Shown here piece by piece: positions 1 through 8,112 of a stretch of DNA of 64,000 bases. The stretch is taken from contig NZ_CP025624.1 of the NCBI RefSeq assembly GCF_002874965.1, positions 4,278,001-4,342,000 of the forward strand, read 5' to 3'. The position numbers were made by a program, and so were the translations under genes. Numbering within the stretch: position 1 is the stretch's first letter; the number at the start of each line of letters is the position of its first letter. A model generated the notes under the pieces. It was not told the DNA's origin. It was given only the letters and a program-made list of their open reading frames with translations, and ran no database searches. The stretch is from Pseudomonas sp. NC02. Its GTDB lineage: Bacteria; Pseudomonadota; Gammaproteobacteria; Pseudomonadales; Pseudomonadaceae.

Positions 1-669
1 GCGCTGCCCGGACAGAAACTCCAACAGGTTGAAGGCATGGGTGCCGACGTCTCCCAGCGCGCCGGTGGGGCCGGCCTTTTGCGGGTCACCGCGCCACGCC
101 AGGCTATTGCTCAAGCCGGACACGCCGGGGGCCAGCCACTCCAGCAGGTATTCGACGTACAGGAAGCGCAGCTCACCCAGCTCGCCGGCCTGGATTCGAC
201 TGCGGGCGTCCCTGACCATCGGGTAGCCCTGATAGGTGTAGGTCAGCGCAAAAAATGTCCCGTGGCGCTCGGCAAGGTTCGCCAGCTCCCGGGCTTCGTC
301 AGGGTGGTTGACCAGGGGCTTGTCGCAGATCACCGGGATGCCCGCCTCCAGGAACAACCGGCACGGTTCGAAGTGCAAGTGGTTGGGCGTCACGATAACC
401 ACCGCCTCGATCGGGTCGGGGCGGCGAGACTCGGCGGCCGCCATGTCCTCGAACGACAAGTAGATACGTTCGGGTTCAATAGTGAGCGCTGCGCCCGCCT
501 CGCGGCATTTATCCGCGTCGGCAGAGAAAGCGCCGGCAACGATATCGAAGCGATTACACAGGCGCATCGCTGCGCGGTGGTAACTGGCGAAGTAAGCGCC
601 CTGCCCGCCGCCGACCATGCCGACCTTGAGTCGCCTCTTTCCGGGAATGTCGCCGGTCAACCTTGCCAT
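1..669 (-). CDS. Gfo/Idh/MocA-family NAD(P)-dependent oxidoreductase, C-terminus cut by window edge
   Basis: Reading leftward from the ATG at 667-669, 223 codons stay open to base 1, so the C-terminal part lies outside the window. A GGAG ribosome site precedes the ATG. The N-terminus has a Rossmann dinucleotide loop (VGMVGGGQGAYFASYH, about residues 16-31), then a beta strand ending VIVTPNHLH and the CDKPLV element, the usual EKP-type lysine of this family (myo-inositol dehydrogenase, glucose-fructose oxidoreductase). Family members oxidise or reduce ring or chain hydroxyls of sugars and polyols with NAD(P). The substrate cannot be read from the sequence. It diverges from the HTH regulator gene at 1082, so the two may be linked in regulation. 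Confidence 0.85.
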   Translation of the reverse strand, partial: MARLTGDIPGKRRLKVGMVGGGQGAYFASYHRAAMRLCNRFDIVAGAFSADADKCREAGAALTIEPERIYLSFEDMAAAESRRPDPIEAVVIVTPNHLHFEPCRLFLEAGIPVICDKPLVNHPDEARELANLAERHGTFFALTYTYQGYPMVRDARSRIQAGELGELRFLYVEYLLEWLAPGVSGLSNSLAWRGDPQKAGPTGALGDVGTHAFNLLEFLSGQR

Positions 670-913
670 CGCCCAATCCTCCGCAAAAAGCATTGGCCCG
701 AGTATCAGGGGTGACCGGTGTTTCCACCATTTCGCACCCTTGGCGATACCTGACGCGGACTGAAGCACTCCTGCGCAGCACGGGGTGTTACCCGTCGCTA
801 TCGAATGTGTTACTGGGCGGACCGCCACCGTCACGATTGACCCGTGAAAACCACAACGCACTGGCGCCGAACCTTCAGTAAAAGCGCTTACAATCTGACG
901 CATTCAGTTATGC

Positions 914-1026
914 TCAAACTTCATGTTTGAACTTAAACAAACGGCATGAAAGATGCTTTGGTAATGATCGGAAGTTTCAAACGCTTAAACGGTTATTACG
1001 GTTATGCCCAAGGTTATTCGATAACT
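914..1026. promoter_or_regulatory. Divergent promoter region with inverted and direct repeats
   Basis: The 412-base gap 670-1081 lies between two divergent genes. It holds a perfect inverted repeat TCAAAC/GTTTGA (914-919 and 925-930, 5-base spacer). Related GTTTGAACTTAAAC (925-938) and TTTCAAACGCTTAAAC (975-990) words follow, then GGTTATTCGATAAC at 1012-1025, which resembles the LacI-type operators found further right but has a spacer one base shorter. These are plausible binding sites for the regulator encoded at 1082. No -35/-10 pair stands out, and I see no gene in the gap. Confidence 0.4.
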
Positions 1027-1081
1027 GCGCTATAACTTTAATAACTGGCGCCTTAACCCAGCCAAGTACATCGAGATAATA

Positions 1082-1975
1082 ATGCCCAGCCGCCCGGACT
1101 CATCGCCCCTGTCATTAGCCGCCGCCACCTCCCACCCCGAGCGACAGCAGGCGCGCAGCGACTTGCAGGCCAATGTGCAAAAGAATCTGAGCACGCTGGT
1201 GGAGTCCTGCCGGTCGGTGGCCGACATGTGCCGCAAAGTTGATGTGAACCGCCAGCAGTTCAACAAGTACCTGGTGGGCCAGCACGTGCCGTCGCAGAAG
1301 ATTCTGCAAAAGATCGGCCGCTATTTCATGATGGAAGCCGAAGACCTCTTCCGCCCGCCCGCCGAGTTCAAGAAGTTCTATGAAGGCTATGAAAACGAAC
1401 TGCCGACCGGCTTGCGGGCTTCGGAGCAGTTCAATCATTTCCTGCCGCTGGCCAAGCAGTCGGCTGACGTGCTCGAAGACTATCTGGGGGTGTATTACCG
1501 CTACCACAATTCATCGATCTACAAGGGCCGGATCCTGCGTTCGGTCACCTGCCTGTACCGCGCCGACTCGATGGTGCAGTACGTCACCGTCGAGCGCTTT
1601 CCGCTGCGCGATGGCAGCGGCAAGATCGGGTATTCATTCACCTACCACGGGTTCTGCCTGCTGCTGGGCGATCGCCTGTTCATGGTGGATTTCGAAGGCA
1701 AGCAACGTAACGAAATGACGTTTTCGATCCTGACGCCGCAGCATCGTCGGCCGATCCGTTTTCTCTATGGGTTGGTGACGGGTGTGGCGTCGTCCTCGTT
1801 CCGCCAACCCTTCTCCACGCGCATGGCGCTGGGACTAGTGGACAAGGGCAAGATCCGCAAGCATCACTTGCGCAATGCAACGGTGCTGTTGCCCAGCGAC
1901 CAGTCGATCCCGCTGGACGTACGTGAATACATGACCGGCGACAACGCCACCATTGTCTGGGGCGGTCAGGACTGA
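1082..1975 (+). CDS. Helix-turn-helix (XRE/Cro-like) transcriptional regulator
   Basis: A 297-residue protein. The N-terminal part (about residues 33-80) reads as a Cro/XRE-like helix-turn-helix: SVADMCRKVDVNRQQFNKYL followed by a second helix around PSQKILQKIGRYF. The remaining 200 residues have no motif I recognise; they may be an effector-sensing or multimerisation domain. The ATG at 1082 has a weak GAG site eight bases upstream. The gene is divergent from the Gfo/Idh/MocA oxidoreductase and convergent with the ThDP-like gene, whose stop overlaps its own by ten bases (1966-1975). Its location suggests local control of the oxidoreductase or of the neighbouring transporter region, but the sequence does not prove a target. 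Confidence 0.75.
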   Translation: MPSRPDSSPLSLAAATSHPERQQARSDLQANVQKNLSTLVESCRSVADMCRKVDVNRQQFNKYLVGQHVPSQKILQKIGRYFMMEAEDLFRPPAEFKKFYEGYENELPTGLRASEQFNHFLPLAKQSADVLEDYLGVYYRYHNSSIYKGRILRSVTCLYRADSMVQYVTVERFPLRDGSGKIGYSFTYHGFCLLLGDRLFMVDFEGKQRNEMTFSILTPQHRRPIRFLYGLVTGVASSSFRQPFSTRMALGLVDKGKIRKHHLRNATVLLPSDQSIPLDVREYMTGDNATIVWGGQD

Positions 1976-3057
1976 GGGACCTGCAGGGGCTGGCGTGCCG
2001 TCATCATTTCAACCAGCGACGGGCCCTTGCTGTTGAGGGCTTTGACGAGGGTCGCGTTGAGTTGTGACGCGTGTTCCACGCGCCAGGCTTCAAGGCCGAA
2101 GTTTCGGGCGATGCCAGCGAAGTCCGGGGCATAGGGTTTGCCATCCGGCAGGTTGAATTCACCGGCCCGGTGTTGCTCGATGGGCGGCGTCTGTACGTCG
2201 CCCAGGGCTTCGTCACCGCTGCTGTTGAAGACCAGGAACACCACCGGAATGCTGTGCATCACGCACACAGCCATCTCTTGCATCGACTGCAGGAAATCCC
2301 GGCTGCCCACGGCACAGACCACCTGGCGGGCGGGCATGGCGAGCTTGGCGCCGATAGCCGCCGGGACGGCCCAGCCGAGGGTGGCGGGGTTGCCGGCGCA
2401 CAAGTGCCTGCCGGGGTAATGCACCGGGAACATCTTGCGGGCCATGGGCTGGGTGGGGCCGCTACCGATGACGAGAATGGCGTCGTTTTCCAGCACGGAG
2501 GATGAGGCGCGGCCTTCGCGCAGTACGCTGATTTTACGCGGGGTGGGTTGGGGTTCTGCACGCAGGGTGGCGGGTGGCAGGCTGGCGTTGGTGGAGGCGC
2601 CTTGGAGGGCGTCGTCAATGGACAGGCTGACAGGGCCGGGATGGGCGCTCAGCATGGTGTCGAAGGCTTGGCGCAGGGCTTGGGGTAGCTGTTGTAGTGT
2701 CGAAACCGTCGCGTGATCTTTCATGACGTTGGCGGCTATCGTTTCGGGCTGGGCGTTGCTGATGACCAGCAGCGCGCAGGCGTCCTGGTGCGCGGTGGCG
2801 AGGGCTCCCAGGGCTGAGGGGATGCCCAGGGGGCCCGTGAGTACGACGGCCATGGGGCGACCGCACGCACGGTAGTAGCCGTCGGCGAGGTGCACGGCGC
2901 TGTGGGCCTGGATGACGTGGATAAAGGGGATGTCGGTGCCCGGGGTCAGCAGCGCTTCCACCAGGGCCCGGGCGCCGTCGCCCGGGGGCCCGGCTACGTA
3001 GTCGACACTGTTGGCCTTGAGTGCCTTGGCGATGATTTGGCCACCTGTGAATTTCAC
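1966..3057 (-). CDS. Short ThDP-enzyme-like protein lacking the central domain and catalytic residues (probable pseudoenzyme)
   Basis: A 363-residue protein related to the acetolactate-synthase-like ThDP enzymes and clearly to the full-length paralogue at 11109-12896: both share GWAVPAAIGAKLA exactly and the stretch SAVHLADGYYR. The pyrimidine-binding domain (about 1-155) is joined directly to the pyrophosphate-binding domain (about 190-350). The roughly 190-residue central domain of the paralogue is missing. The essential glutamate (E52 in the paralogue, HEQSAVHL) is alanine here (A51, QAHSAVHL). The metal/diphosphate motif GDG(D) is GSR(D) at 251-253, and the paired NN is NS at 278-279. It is therefore unlikely to bind ThDP-Mg normally. 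It could be a regulatory partner, an enzyme with a new role, or a decaying copy. The frame is fully open, which argues against recent decay. Confidence 0.8.
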   Translation of the reverse strand: MKFTGGQIIAKALKANSVDYVAGPPGDGARALVEALLTPGTDIPFIHVIQAHSAVHLADGYYRACGRPMAVVLTGPLGIPSALGALATAHQDACALLVISNAQPETIAANVMKDHATVSTLQQLPQALRQAFDTMLSAHPGPVSLSIDDALQGASTNASLPPATLRAEPQPTPRKISVLREGRASSSVLENDAILVIGSGPTQPMARKMFPVHYPGRHLCAGNPATLGWAVPAAIGAKLAMPARQVVCAVGSRDFLQSMQEMAVCVMHSIPVVFLVFNSSGDEALGDVQTPPIEQHRAGEFNLPDGKPYAPDFAGIARNFGLEAWRVEHASQLNATLVKALNSKGPSLVEMMTARQPLQVPQS

Positions 3058-3100
3058 TCGATACTCCAGCGAATGCGCGGCGTCTGGGCCGGGATCAGGC

Positions 3101-3537
3101 TTGGAGTATTCGCCTGGTGCGGGGTGGGCTCAATTTCGCACCTTGGGTAAAAGAGACGCAGATTGACGCAGATATTGGGGCTCACTACAGCACAGCGGCC
3201 TGCAGGCCGGCTTGAGTGTTAGAAGCCAAATCAAAAGCTAAAGCGGGCACGGTCAAATGTGGGAGCTGACTTGCCAGCGATGGCATCGCCCAGGTGTGTC
3301 TGATGTACCGAGTTGTCTGCATCGCAGGCAAGCCAGCGCCTACAGAAAAGCCGCTCTGCTTCTGCTCTGGTTTCTAACCTGCAGGTCGGCTTTCAGGCCG
3401 CCGTGCTCTTGCTACGGATCCCCCCAGAAACCCCTGGCCCCCCACGTGCGCCGCTTAGGTCACTCCAATGCGTCAGAGTGCGTCGCTTTTAACCCCCCTG
3501 CGAAATTGAGCCCCCCGCCTCCCCGCTCAATACTCAA
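3101..3537. repeat. REPIN-centred long imperfect palindrome (MITE-like element A)
   Basis: The two halves of this stretch are reverse complements of each other. The clearest outer arm is GGTGGGCTCAATTTCGCA (3123-3140) against 3499-3516 (17 of 18 match). Homology continues inward (GGTAAAAGAGACGCA near 3146-3160 against its complement near 3480-3494) and outward (TTGGAGTATT 3101-3110 against AATACTCAA 3529-3537). The inner arms (3188-3253 and 3344-3415) match the inner arms of element B near 8.4 kb. A REPIN sits at the centre. There is no coding capacity, so it looks like a non-autonomous mobile element. I could not identify a clean target duplication. Confidence 0.65.
3259..3343. repeat. REPIN (inverted REP doublet)
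   Basis: GTGGGAGCTGACTTGCCAGC at the left and its near-complement GCAGGCAAGCCAGCGCCTAC at the right face each other about 45 bases apart. This is the REP-doublet arrangement known from P. fluorescens and mobilised by RAYT transposases encoded elsewhere. It forms the core of element A. Confidence 0.8.
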
Positions 3538-3696
3538 CCCATGAAAACAACAAGCCGAGCCTATCAAGCGCTGGGCGCACCGCTTCAGGCCCGCAACACC
3601 CTGCAGCCCGGAATAAGCGTGCGTCGCCCCGCCAAGGAAGAGTCAATCGGAACAGTGGAGGCCTTACCACCCTCCCCAGCAGCATGGAATCAATGC

Positions 3697-3712
3697 TGGC
3701 CATAACACTGCC
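3697..3712 (+). promoter_or_regulatory. Possible sigma-54-type promoter upstream of the ABC importer
   Basis: TGGCCATAACACTGCC has GG and GC dinucleotides with ten bases between them, as in -24/-12 promoters (TGGCAC...TTGC), 105 bases before the binding-protein gene. Only about half of the consensus is met, so this is a weak candidate. The rest of 3538-3816 holds nothing else I can support. Confidence 0.2.
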
Positions 3713-3816
3713 GATCCAACTGACTGCATACAAAAGGACGCACCTGGCATCGACACCAGGCCCATGCCTTGCAAGTCGCTCAACATTTGCACCCACCACC
3801 CAGGCAGGAACTCGAA

Positions 3817-4977
3817 ATGAAAAAAGAAATAGAGACGGGTTATGGTTTGACCGGCATTGACTTCAATTCCCTCAGCTTGAAACGACGCTCGTTCCTGCTG
3901 GGCGCTGCCGCCTCTGCCGCAGGCTTGTACCTCGGCTCGTTCGTGCCCAGCGCATTTGCCGCCACCACCGGGCACCTGGAAATCCTCGGCTGGGAAGGCG
4001 AAACCGGCGACGCCGAACTCGCCGACTGGCGCAAGCAACGCAACGTTACCGTGCGCTCCAGTTATGCCAGCAACCAGGACGACATCACCGCCCGGCTGGC
4101 AGGCTCCGATCCAGTGCAGCTCGACCTGACCATGTACGCCCTGGGCTACGAAAAGATCTATCAGGAAATGGGCCTGCTCAAGGCCATCGACACCACGAAG
4201 ATCCCCAACTATTCCGCCGACAATACCCTCGCGCTGTTCTACAAGGGCAGCCGTTGGTACTGGGACGGCAAGCAATGGGGCATCCCGTTGCTGTGGGGGA
4301 TGAACACCATCATCTACAACCCCAAGAACGTCAAAAAGCCTTCCCAATACACCGACCTGCTGGACCCCAAGCTCAAGGGCAAGTTGACCTTTGTCGATGA
4401 CGGCACCTCGAACTGGTCGCTGATCGCGACCATCGCCGGCTACGGCGACAAGTACCCCAACCTGACCCGCGCCGAGTTCAACGACGCCTTTGAAAAACTC
4501 AAGCCGTACCGTGATCAATGCCGCGTGTTCGCAGCTTCGTCGGGTGACGCGGTATCGCTGCTGGTATCGGGTGAAGTGGACGCGGTGTTCTCGGCCTCCG
4601 CCAACACCCCGAGCGAAACCATCAAGCGTGGCGTGACCACTGCCCTGTCGGTGCCCAGCGAAGGCGCAGCGCTGTGGTGCGATGCGTTGTTCATCCCGAA
4701 AACCGCCAAGGATATTCCCCTGGCCCTGGAGTTCATCAATAAGACCCTGGAGCCCGACATCCAGGCCAAGATGGCAACCACGATGTTCTCCGGCGTGGTC
4801 AACCCCAAGGCCGTGCCGCTGCTGCCGGAGGACCTGAGAAACACCTTTGACTACGCGAACCTCGACAGCTTCTTCGAGAAATCCAAACTCTATGGCCAAC
4901 CGCCCCTGAGCTCCGAAAAGTATGTGACCTATGCGGAATGGATCGATCAGTGGGCGAACTTCAAAGGCTCGTTCTAG
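3817..4977 (+). CDS. Periplasmic substrate-binding protein of a polyamine-type ABC importer, Tat-exported
   Basis: The ATG at 3817 follows an AGGAA site and gives 386 residues; an upstream start at 3769 would add 16 unlikely residues. The N-terminus has a twin-arginine signal: KRRSFLLGA (R23, R24), a hydrophobic run and an Ala-rich cleavage region (SAFAAT). This predicts export of the folded protein. The mature part resembles PotD/PotF-like binding proteins of the spermidine/putrescine import family. It is the first gene of a four-gene operon with two permeases and an ATPase. The ligand is unknown; family members bind polyamines, opines, 2-aminoethylphosphonate or other small cations. Tat export is unusual but not unique for such proteins. 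Confidence 0.87.
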   Translation: MKKEIETGYGLTGIDFNSLSLKRRSFLLGAAASAAGLYLGSFVPSAFAATTGHLEILGWEGETGDAELADWRKQRNVTVRSSYASNQDDITARLAGSDPVQLDLTMYALGYEKIYQEMGLLKAIDTTKIPNYSADNTLALFYKGSRWYWDGKQWGIPLLWGMNTIIYNPKNVKKPSQYTDLLDPKLKGKLTFVDDGTSNWSLIATIAGYGDKYPNLTRAEFNDAFEKLKPYRDQCRVFAASSGDAVSLLVSGEVDAVFSASANTPSETIKRGVTTALSVPSEGAALWCDALFIPKTAKDIPLALEFINKTLEPDIQAKMATTMFSGVVNPKAVPLLPEDLRNTFDYANLDSFFEKSKLYGQPPLSSEKYVTYAEWIDQWANFKGSF

Positions 4978-5086
4978 AGCGCTTGGCACGCCGGCGCTGG
5001 CAACCGTGGGGTGGGTGTTCATCAACACGCGCCCCACGGGTCAACGCGCCCTGACTCTCGAATAAAAACGCAAAGGCAACCTCATC

Positions 5087-6022
5087 ATGACCGTAGTCAA
5101 CAACACCGAGTCCATGCCCCTGGACGACGGCGATTCAAGGGTCGGTAAACACGTGAAGATGGATAAGAGAACCCTCAGCGGGTATTGGCTGGCGTCGCCG
5201 CCGTTGCTGTTTCTGGTGGTGTTCTTTCTGGTTCCGTCGGCACTGTTGCTGATTGCCAGTTTCTGGACCGCCAAGACCTTCAGCATGGAGCCCGCCGCCA
5301 CCCTGGCCAACTATGCCAAGGCCCTGAGCGCCAGCGGGTTTTATGACTCGCTGTGGATCGCCCTGCAAAACGGCTTCTGGACCGCCCTGCTCTCCACCGT
5401 GATCAGTGCGCCGGTGGCCTATTACATCGTGTACCGCACACGCTCCAACGCCGTGTTGTACCTGGCGTTGGTGTCGTGGTTTTCCAGTTACCTGGTACGG
5501 GTCTACGCATGGCGCTCGATCCTGGGCACCAACGGCGTGATCAACTCCACCCTGCTGCACTTCGGCCTGATCGACCAGCCGCTGGAGTGGCTGGTGTTCA
5601 GCAAGTTCGCCGTGGTGCTGACCCTGGTGCACATCATGCTGCCTTTCACTCTGTTGCTGCTGGTGTCGGGCCTGCGGGACATCAAGAAGGACTACCTGGA
5701 GGCCGCTGCCGACCTGGGCGCCGGCGGTGTCACCATTCTGTGGCGGGTGATCATGCCGATGGCCCACAAGAGCATCGTCAGCTCCTTCATGTTCACCTTC
5801 GTGCTGGCCGCCAGCGACTACGTCACCCCGCAACTGCTGGGCGGCCGGGATGCGATGACCACCGGGCTGGTGATCGCCAACCAGTTCCGCTCGGTAGGTA
5901 ACTGGCCACTCGGTGCGGCGATGGCTTATCTGCTGTTGATCGTGTTCATGCTGGTGTACGCGTTGCTGCTGGGGGTGTTGCGCGCAGCCAACCTGGCACC
6001 CGGCAAGCGTTACCACGACTGA
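5087..6022 (+). CDS. ABC transporter permease, PotB/PotH-like
   Basis: A 311-residue inner-membrane protein with a cytoplasmic N-terminal tail of about 30 residues and about six hydrophobic segments. The first is WLASPPLLFLVVFFLVPSAL. It carries the conserved EAA loop that docks to the ATPase (EAAADLGAGGVTILWRVIMP, about residues 205-224). PotB/PotH-type permeases form the pore with a PotC/PotI-type partner, and the partner gene follows after 28 bases. The ATG at 5087 lies about 110 bases after the binding-protein gene. The gap has no strong hairpin, so read-through is likely. Confidence 0.9.
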   Translation: MTVVNNTESMPLDDGDSRVGKHVKMDKRTLSGYWLASPPLLFLVVFFLVPSALLLIASFWTAKTFSMEPAATLANYAKALSASGFYDSLWIALQNGFWTALLSTVISAPVAYYIVYRTRSNAVLYLALVSWFSSYLVRVYAWRSILGTNGVINSTLLHFGLIDQPLEWLVFSKFAVVLTLVHIMLPFTLLLLVSGLRDIKKDYLEAAADLGAGGVTILWRVIMPMAHKSIVSSFMFTFVLAASDYVTPQLLGGRDAMTTGLVIANQFRSVGNWPLGAAMAYLLLIVFMLVYALLLGVLRAANLAPGKRYHD

Positions 6023-6050
6023 CTGCCGCTCATAAAAAAGGTAACTCGCC

Positions 6051-6842
6051 ATGATCCGGTTATTCACTTACGTCTACATGTTGTTCCTCTACGCGCCCAT
6101 CGCGATTATCGCGCTGTTCAGCTTTCACTCGTCCGCCTCGCTGTCGTTCCCGTTCGAGGGTTTTTCCACGCGCTGGTACGAGGCGCTGTTCAGCAGTTCG
6201 GACTTCATGACAGCCCTGACCAATAGTGCGATCGTCGCCGCCGGTTCGGCGATTCTCACCACGCTGCTGGGCACGTTCTCGGCCCTGGCGCTGATGCGCA
6301 TGAAAGGCCGGGTAAAAGCGGTGTTCGCGTTCATGAACTTTGCCCCCATCGCCTTGCCCGGTTTGTTTTTGGGGATTGCACTGGTGATTTTCTTCTCACT
6401 GGTCGGCCTGCCCCGTTCGCTGCTGACGGTGATCATCGGCCACACCCTGTTCACCTTTCCGTTCTTCGTGGAGTCGGTGCGCTCACGGCTGGAGTATTTC
6501 GACCTGTCGTTCGAGGAGGCCGCCCGCGACCTCGGCGCCTCGCCCCTCAAAGCGTTCTGGCTGGTGACGCTGCCGATCATCGGGCCAACCATCGCCGGCG
6601 CCGCGATCCTCGCGGTGGCGCTGTCGATGGATGAATTCCTGATCACCGTATTCGTCACCGGCAGCGACACCACGCTGCCCCTCATGATTCTTTCGATGAT
6701 GCGCCGCGCCGTCAGCCCCACCATCAATGCCGCCTCGGTATTCATGCTGGTGGTGACCATCGCCATCATCGCCATTGCCGGCCTGGTCATGACCTTGCGT
6801 CGTCGCCGCCTCGAACTTGAACGTGCTGAAACTGCAGAGTAA
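6051..6842 (+). CDS. ABC transporter permease, PotC/PotI-like
   Basis: A 263-residue protein with about six membrane segments, beginning in a membrane helix (FTYVYMLFLYAPIAIIALFSF), as PotC/PotI-type subunits do. The EAA loop reads EEAARDLGASPLKAFWLVTL. The Arg-rich C-terminal tail (LRRRRLELER) is cytoplasmic. It pairs with the preceding permease to form the heterodimeric channel. An AAAAAGG site precedes the ATG, and the ATPase gene follows after five bases, so translation is probably coupled. Confidence 0.9.
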   Translation: MIRLFTYVYMLFLYAPIAIIALFSFHSSASLSFPFEGFSTRWYEALFSSSDFMTALTNSAIVAAGSAILTTLLGTFSALALMRMKGRVKAVFAFMNFAPIALPGLFLGIALVIFFSLVGLPRSLLTVIIGHTLFTFPFFVESVRSRLEYFDLSFEEAARDLGASPLKAFWLVTLPIIGPTIAGAAILAVALSMDEFLITVFVTGSDTTLPLMILSMMRRAVSPTINAASVFMLVVTIAIIAIAGLVMTLRRRRLELERAETAE

Positions 6843-6847
6843 TCACC

Positions 6848-7915
6848 ATGACCAACAGTATTGAACTGACCGGGATTTCCAAGAGCTACGGCAACCTCAC
6901 TGCCCTGGGCAAAGTCGACCTCACGGTAAAACGCAACGAGATCCTGACCCTGCTCGGCCCCAGTGGCTGCGGCAAGACCACCCTGATGCGGATCATTGCC
7001 GGCTTCGAAGAGCCCACCACCGGCAAAGTGGTGATCGACGGCAAGGACTCCACCGCCCTGGCGCCTGAACACCGCCCGGTGAATATGGTGTTCCAGAAGT
7101 ACGCGCTGTTCCCGCACCTGGACGTGTTCGACAACGTGGCCTTCGGGTTGCGTTTGAAGAAGAAGCCCAAGGATGAGATCAAGCGTGAAGTGAACAAGGC
7201 GCTGGAACTGGTGCAACTGGAAAGCTTCAAGAGCCGCTGGATCTCCGAGCTCAGTGGCGGGCAGGCGCAACGTGTGGCCCTGGCCCGCGCACTGGTGAAT
7301 CGCCCGGCGGTGTTGCTGCTGGACGAGCCGCTGGCGGCCCTGGACCTGAAGATTCGCCATCACATGCTTAACGAGATCAAGCGCATCCACGAAGAGACTT
7401 CCACCACGTTTGTGTATGTGACTCACGACCAGGACGAAGCGATGATTTTGTCGGACCGTGTGGTATTGCTAAACAAGGGTGGCATCGAGCAGATCGGCGG
7501 GCCGCAGGAGATGTATTGGTCGCCGCGCACGTTGTTTGCCGCCAGGTTTTTCGGCGATACCAATATCGTCAACGGCACGTATGGGCTCGGTGGCGTGGTC
7601 GAGTTGCCGTTTGGGCGTTATGCCCATACGGCTAAAAGCGGCGTGGGTGCAGGGCCGGTGAATGTGTCGATCCGGCCTGAAACCATCGGCCTTGAGCCGG
7701 CGCTGGGCGCCGCACTGGCCGACGGTGCGTTTGCCGGGAAGGTCAAGGACACTTCGTTTATCGGTAATCGGGTGATCTACCGCGTGGAGGTGGCCGGTGG
7801 CACGCTTGATCTCAAATGCCAGCAACTACCGACTCCCGGCAGCCACGCACTGCCGCCGGGTACGAACGTGGCGTTGACCTGCAAACCGGAAAGCTTTGTG
7901 GTGATTCCGGTCTGA
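6848..7915 (+). CDS. ABC transporter ATP-binding protein, PotA-like
   Basis: A 355-residue ATPase with all motifs: Walker A GPSGCGKTT (about residues 37-45), Q-loop, signature LSGGQAQRVALARAL, Walker B AVLLLDEPLAALD and the switch histidine in YVTHDQDEA. The C-terminal 110 residues form a TOBE-type regulatory domain, as in PotA, FbpC and related importers. It energises the two permeases encoded just upstream and completes the operon of binding protein, two permeases and ATPase. No enzyme gene follows in the operon, so the substrate cannot be inferred from context. Confidence 0.92.
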   Translation: MTNSIELTGISKSYGNLTALGKVDLTVKRNEILTLLGPSGCGKTTLMRIIAGFEEPTTGKVVIDGKDSTALAPEHRPVNMVFQKYALFPHLDVFDNVAFGLRLKKKPKDEIKREVNKALELVQLESFKSRWISELSGGQAQRVALARALVNRPAVLLLDEPLAALDLKIRHHMLNEIKRIHEETSTTFVYVTHDQDEAMILSDRVVLLNKGGIEQIGGPQEMYWSPRTLFAARFFGDTNIVNGTYGLGGVVELPFGRYAHTAKSGVGAGPVNVSIRPETIGLEPALGAALADGAFAGKVKDTSFIGNRVIYRVEVAGGTLDLKCQQLPTPGSHALPPGTNVALTCKPESFVVIPV

Positions 7916-8055
7916 AGGGGTTGAACATGGGGCCTGGCTGAAGCAGCCGAGGTTCATTTTTACGCTGGATCATGCGCTCTTTCACGGGAGGCTGGTCTGG
8001 CGTTTTTTTTGCCCGGGGGGAAGAGAGTAATGGTCGGTTTTATTGAGCGGGAAGT

Positions 8056-8090
8056 GGGCCCTCCGGTAAGTCTAGATTTACCGGGGGCCC
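8056..8090 (+). terminator. Strong GC-rich hairpin after the ABC operon
   Basis: GGGCCCTCCGGTAA (8056-8069) pairs with TTTACCGGGGGCCC (8077-8090) around a seven-base loop. No T-run follows, so it may act as an mRNA 3' stabiliser or an imperfect terminator. Confidence 0.5.
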
Positions 8091-8112
8091 GTGCCGGGCT
8101 GACCATCTCATT

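Noticed and set aside
1966..3057. Identification of the short ThDP protein as a phosphonopyruvate or sulfopyruvate decarboxylase
   Set aside because: Those enzymes also lack the central domain but keep the catalytic Glu and GDG motif; sequence blocks here are much closer to the full-length paralogue in the window.
3541..3705. Short plus-strand frame starting MKTTSRAYQALG
   Set aside because: No ribosome site and no family; it lies at the edge of element A.
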